This document shows, piece by piece, positions 63,762 through 64,000 of a stretch of DNA of 64,000 nucleotides. How positions within the stretch are numbered: the stretch's first letter is position 1; every line of letters starts with the position of its first letter. This DNA comes from Microbacterium festucae (GTDB lineage: Bacteria; Actinomycetota; Actinomycetes; Actinomycetales; Microbacteriaceae): the NCBI RefSeq assembly GCF_025421715.1, contig NZ_JAOEFC010000002.1, positions 558,001 to 622,000 of the forward strand. The letters run 5' to 3'. The notes under the pieces are model-generated. The model did no database searches and was not told where the DNA came from. It saw nothing but the letters and a program-made list of their open reading frames with translations. A program made the translations under genes and the position numbers.

Positions 63762-63765
<4 letters not shown>

Positions 63766-64000
63766 CGCACCTGCCCCGACACCCAGTCGCGGATGAGGGC
63801 ATGCGCGATCGAGGCGCCGCCGGGCAGCTCGACGTCGCCGGCACCGTCCAGGGCCGCGCGCAGCTCGTCGCGGGTGAACCAGCGCACGTCGATGATCTCC
63901 TCGCCGTCGGCGCGGGCCTGCCCGGGCTCGGCGGCCACGGCGGTGAAGCCGAGCATGAGCGAACGGGGGTAGGGCCAGGACTGCGAGCCCCGATAGTCCA
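63762..64000 (-). CDS. nudC: NADH pyrophosphatase NudC, 5' part cut by window edge
   Basis: The C-terminal 79 or so residues of a Nudix hydrolase. SQSWPYPRSLMLGF corresponds to the SQPWPFPxS motif that identifies NAD(H) pyrophosphatases. EEIIDVRWFTRDEL and ASIAHALIRDWVSGQ follow. NudC cleaves NADH and removes NAD caps from RNA in some bacteria. The zinc ribbon and Nudix box lie outside the window. It overlaps uvrD2 by four bases, an adjacency similar to M. tuberculosis Rv3199c-Rv3198c. Confidence 0.88.

Overview
The window reads as a high-GC (about 70%) actinobacterial chromosome segment, most likely Microbacterium or a close relative in Microbacteriaceae. This is inferred from five things: the tmRNA tag AEKKQSDFALAA; the order prfB-ftsE-ftsX-smpB; an idi-crtE-crtB-crtI-crtYe-crtYf-crtEb C50-carotenoid operon; a gene order at the right end matching the Mycobacterium tuberculosis Rv3193c-Rv3199c neighbourhood; and many leaderless promoters with TANNNT about six bases before an ATG or GTG. 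It is ordinary, densely packed chromosome. I see no phage, insertion sequence or CRISPR array.

Layout. 1-7.0 kb (minus strand): otsA-otsB (trehalose) running into ilvD-ilvB-ilvN-ilvC (branched-chain amino acids; ilvC is cut by the window edge). 7.1-11.3 kb (plus): a small membrane protein, a MarR regulator with its MFS exporter under a 34-bp palindrome, a tRNA-Lys, a HisN-like phosphatase, a lipoprotein and a YaeQ protein. 11.3-16.5 kb: three copies of a GAGCGCAGCGAG-type repeat, ssrA, a SIMPL protein, then smpB, ftsX, ftsE and prfB (minus), covering ribosome rescue and divisome genes. 16.5-22.3 kb: a second MFS exporter, then a seven-gene Tad/Flp pilus locus on the minus strand. 22.4-28.5 kb: formate/nitrite channel, tRNA-Leu, DedA, the divergent NHEJ pair ku and ligD, and a cation diffusion facilitator. 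28.6-36 kb: murI-rph-rdgB, pncB, a DUF3039 protein, and an ABC exporter whose ATPase carries a 370-residue disordered N-terminus.

36-49 kb: a nucleotidyltransferase, two unknown proteins, a maltokinase-like kinase, three CDP-glycerol glycerophosphotransferase-family proteins and a membrane GT2 (cell-wall polymers), an HtrA-type protease, an aminotransferase, a nitrilase-family hydrolase, a DUF6328 protein and initiator tRNA. 49.4-55.6 kb: a MarR regulator (CrtR-like) divergent from the seven-gene carotenoid operon, with a palindromic operator between them. 55.6-64 kb: UPF0182 membrane protein, PDZ/Lon-like protease, zincin-like DUF2342 protein, ThiF-like protein, UvrD2 helicase and the start of NudC.

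The most interesting signals are regulatory and architectural. A perfect 21-bp inverted repeat is at once the likely htrA terminator, the -10 loop and the start codon of the next gene. Divergent leaderless promoters share bases or lie only a spacer apart. FtsE and an ABC ATPase carry long low-complexity extensions. The crt operator is symmetric and overlaps both promoters. The heptamer GGATGCC/GGCATCC looks over-represented. I did not find a convincing wholly new multi-gene system.
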